Origin: Rhodopirellula sp.
GTDB taxonomy: Bacteria > Planctomycetota > Planctomycetia > Pirellulales > Pirellulaceae
Direction of reading: 5' to 3'
NCBI GenBank assembly: GCA_002690925.1
Contig: NZGD01000251.1
Span: 38,038-102,037, forward strand
Length of the DNA stretch: 64,000 bases
The notes below the pieces were generated by a model, which was not told the origin of the DNA, did not search any database, and saw nothing but the letters and a program-made list of their open reading frames with translations. A program made the position numbers and the translations under genes. Shown here in pieces: positions 63,621 through 64,000 of this stretch. Within the stretch, counting starts at the first letter, position 1, and every line of letters starts with the position of its first letter.

Positions 63621-64000
63621 GTGACAAAACCAATGAAGCCGATTTTCCCTTGTCTATTCATGCTTCTGTGCCAGATAGCATCAGCTCAGGAATTCAAGCG
63701 ACTACCTCCGGAAGGCAGGAACATTGATGCGGCAGTTCGTGAAATGCTGGACGGTCGGGTGCTGGAAGTCCAACAGAAAATCGACAAATTAGCCGCCACA
63801 AGCTCGGATGCAGACGACTGGCAACCAGATGTAGAAGTATTGGTTCGTGCTGTCCGTCTTGCCCTTGAGCAAAACCTGTTCTTCCGGCAATCCGAAACAA
63901 AGATTGCAGAAGAACTCTTAAATGAGAGTGAACGACGCTTGGCAGCCGTCAGGCAGGGAGACCGTCAACTGCGGCTGCTTGGTTTTCGCCTAGAGAAGCG
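63621..64000 (+). CDS. Secreted protein, N-terminus only (possible hydrolase)
   Basis: The gene runs off the right edge; about 126 residues are visible. A signal peptide (PIFPCLFMLLCQIASA, then Q) is followed by a helical region (RLPPEGRNIDAAVREML, PDVEVLVRAVRLALEQNLFF, AEELLNESERRLAAVRQGD). This N-terminal pattern is familiar from large secreted planctomycete hydrolases, often prolyl-oligopeptidase or esterase types, but the catalytic part lies outside the window. GGAG at 63610-63613, seven bases before the GTG at 63621, supports that start over the ATG at 63633. Confidence 0.7.
   Translation, partial: MTKPMKPIFPCLFMLLCQIASAQEFKRLPPEGRNIDAAVREMLDGRVLEVQQKIDKLAATSSDADDWQPDVEVLVRAVRLALEQNLFFRQSETKIAEELLNESERRLAAVRQGDRQLRLLGFRLEK

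Noticed and set aside
1..64000. CRISPR arrays, tRNA or rRNA genes, insertion sequences, prophage
   Set aside because: No regular repeat-spacer pattern, no tRNA T-arm (GGTTCGAATCC-like) in a cloverleaf setting, and no transposase or phage genes were found on reading both strands.

Overview
This window reads as chromosomal DNA of a marine-type planctomycete, most likely of the Pirellulaceae or a close relative. The evidence is the set of families found together. There is a secreted DUF1549/DUF1553 cytochrome protein, a DUF1501 Tat protein and a PVC-type propeller, HEAT and haem dehydrogenase in one run. There is also an ECF sigma factor next to a Ser/Thr kinase, a sigma factor with extra helix-turn-helix (HTH) units, a class III cyclase with FHA and GAF-like regions, and many secreted proteins of unknown function. 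Base composition looks close to half GC by eye. No rRNA, tRNA, CRISPR array, insertion sequence or prophage was seen.

Layout. 1-1.4 kb: nagA (running off the left edge) and nagB, for amino-sugar catabolism, on the minus strand. 1.5-10.8 kb: a plus-strand run with a secreted esterase-like hydrolase, then the DUF1549/DUF1553, DUF1501 and PVC dehydrogenase genes. 10.8-16.8 kb: a partial Flp/Tad pilus locus (flp, prepilin peptidase, cpaB, cpaC secretin, cpaE/tadZ). Its first gene lies behind a very recognisable class I cyclic-di-GMP riboswitch. The motor ATPase and TadB/TadC platform genes are not here. 16.9-24 kb: pepA, a UbiD-type decarboxylase, an SDR, an amidohydrolase that could be aminodeoxyfutalosine deaminase, a 3-methyladenine glycosylase, and the decayed remains of an alginate-export-type outer-membrane porin. 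24-32.3 kb: minus-strand genes, including an esterase fused to a PQQ-type propeller, unknown secreted or membrane proteins, an FHA/GAF/cyclase protein and a flavoprotein. 32.3-33.3 kb: no intact gene. 33.3-37.6 kb: treZ, then a lipoprotein EEP hydrolase and a glycosyltransferase. 37.7-41.8 kb: a thioredoxin-like lipoprotein, an ECF sigma factor and a transmembrane Ser/Thr kinase whose outer part looks like a TAXI substrate-binding protein. 41.8-46.2 kb: a U32 peptidase or rRNA hydroxylase and an unusual sigma factor with a clear terminator. 47-55 kb: two unknown secreted proteins, obg-coaX, an unknown membrane protein and an M20 deacylase. 55-62.5 kb: a GAF/sigma-54 activator, fabI, a redoxin, an alpha-toroid protein, a LolD-like ATPase and recG. 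62.5-64 kb: an SseB-like protein and the start of a secreted protein that runs off the right edge.

The strongest observation is the c-di-GMP riboswitch in front of flp. It implies that surface-attachment pili are controlled directly by second-messenger binding to the mRNA. A second signalling theme runs through the window: a cyclase whose purine-selecting residues are not the usual ones, a kinase with a ligand-binding-like sensor, an ECF factor beside it, and a sigma factor carrying three extra HTH-like units.
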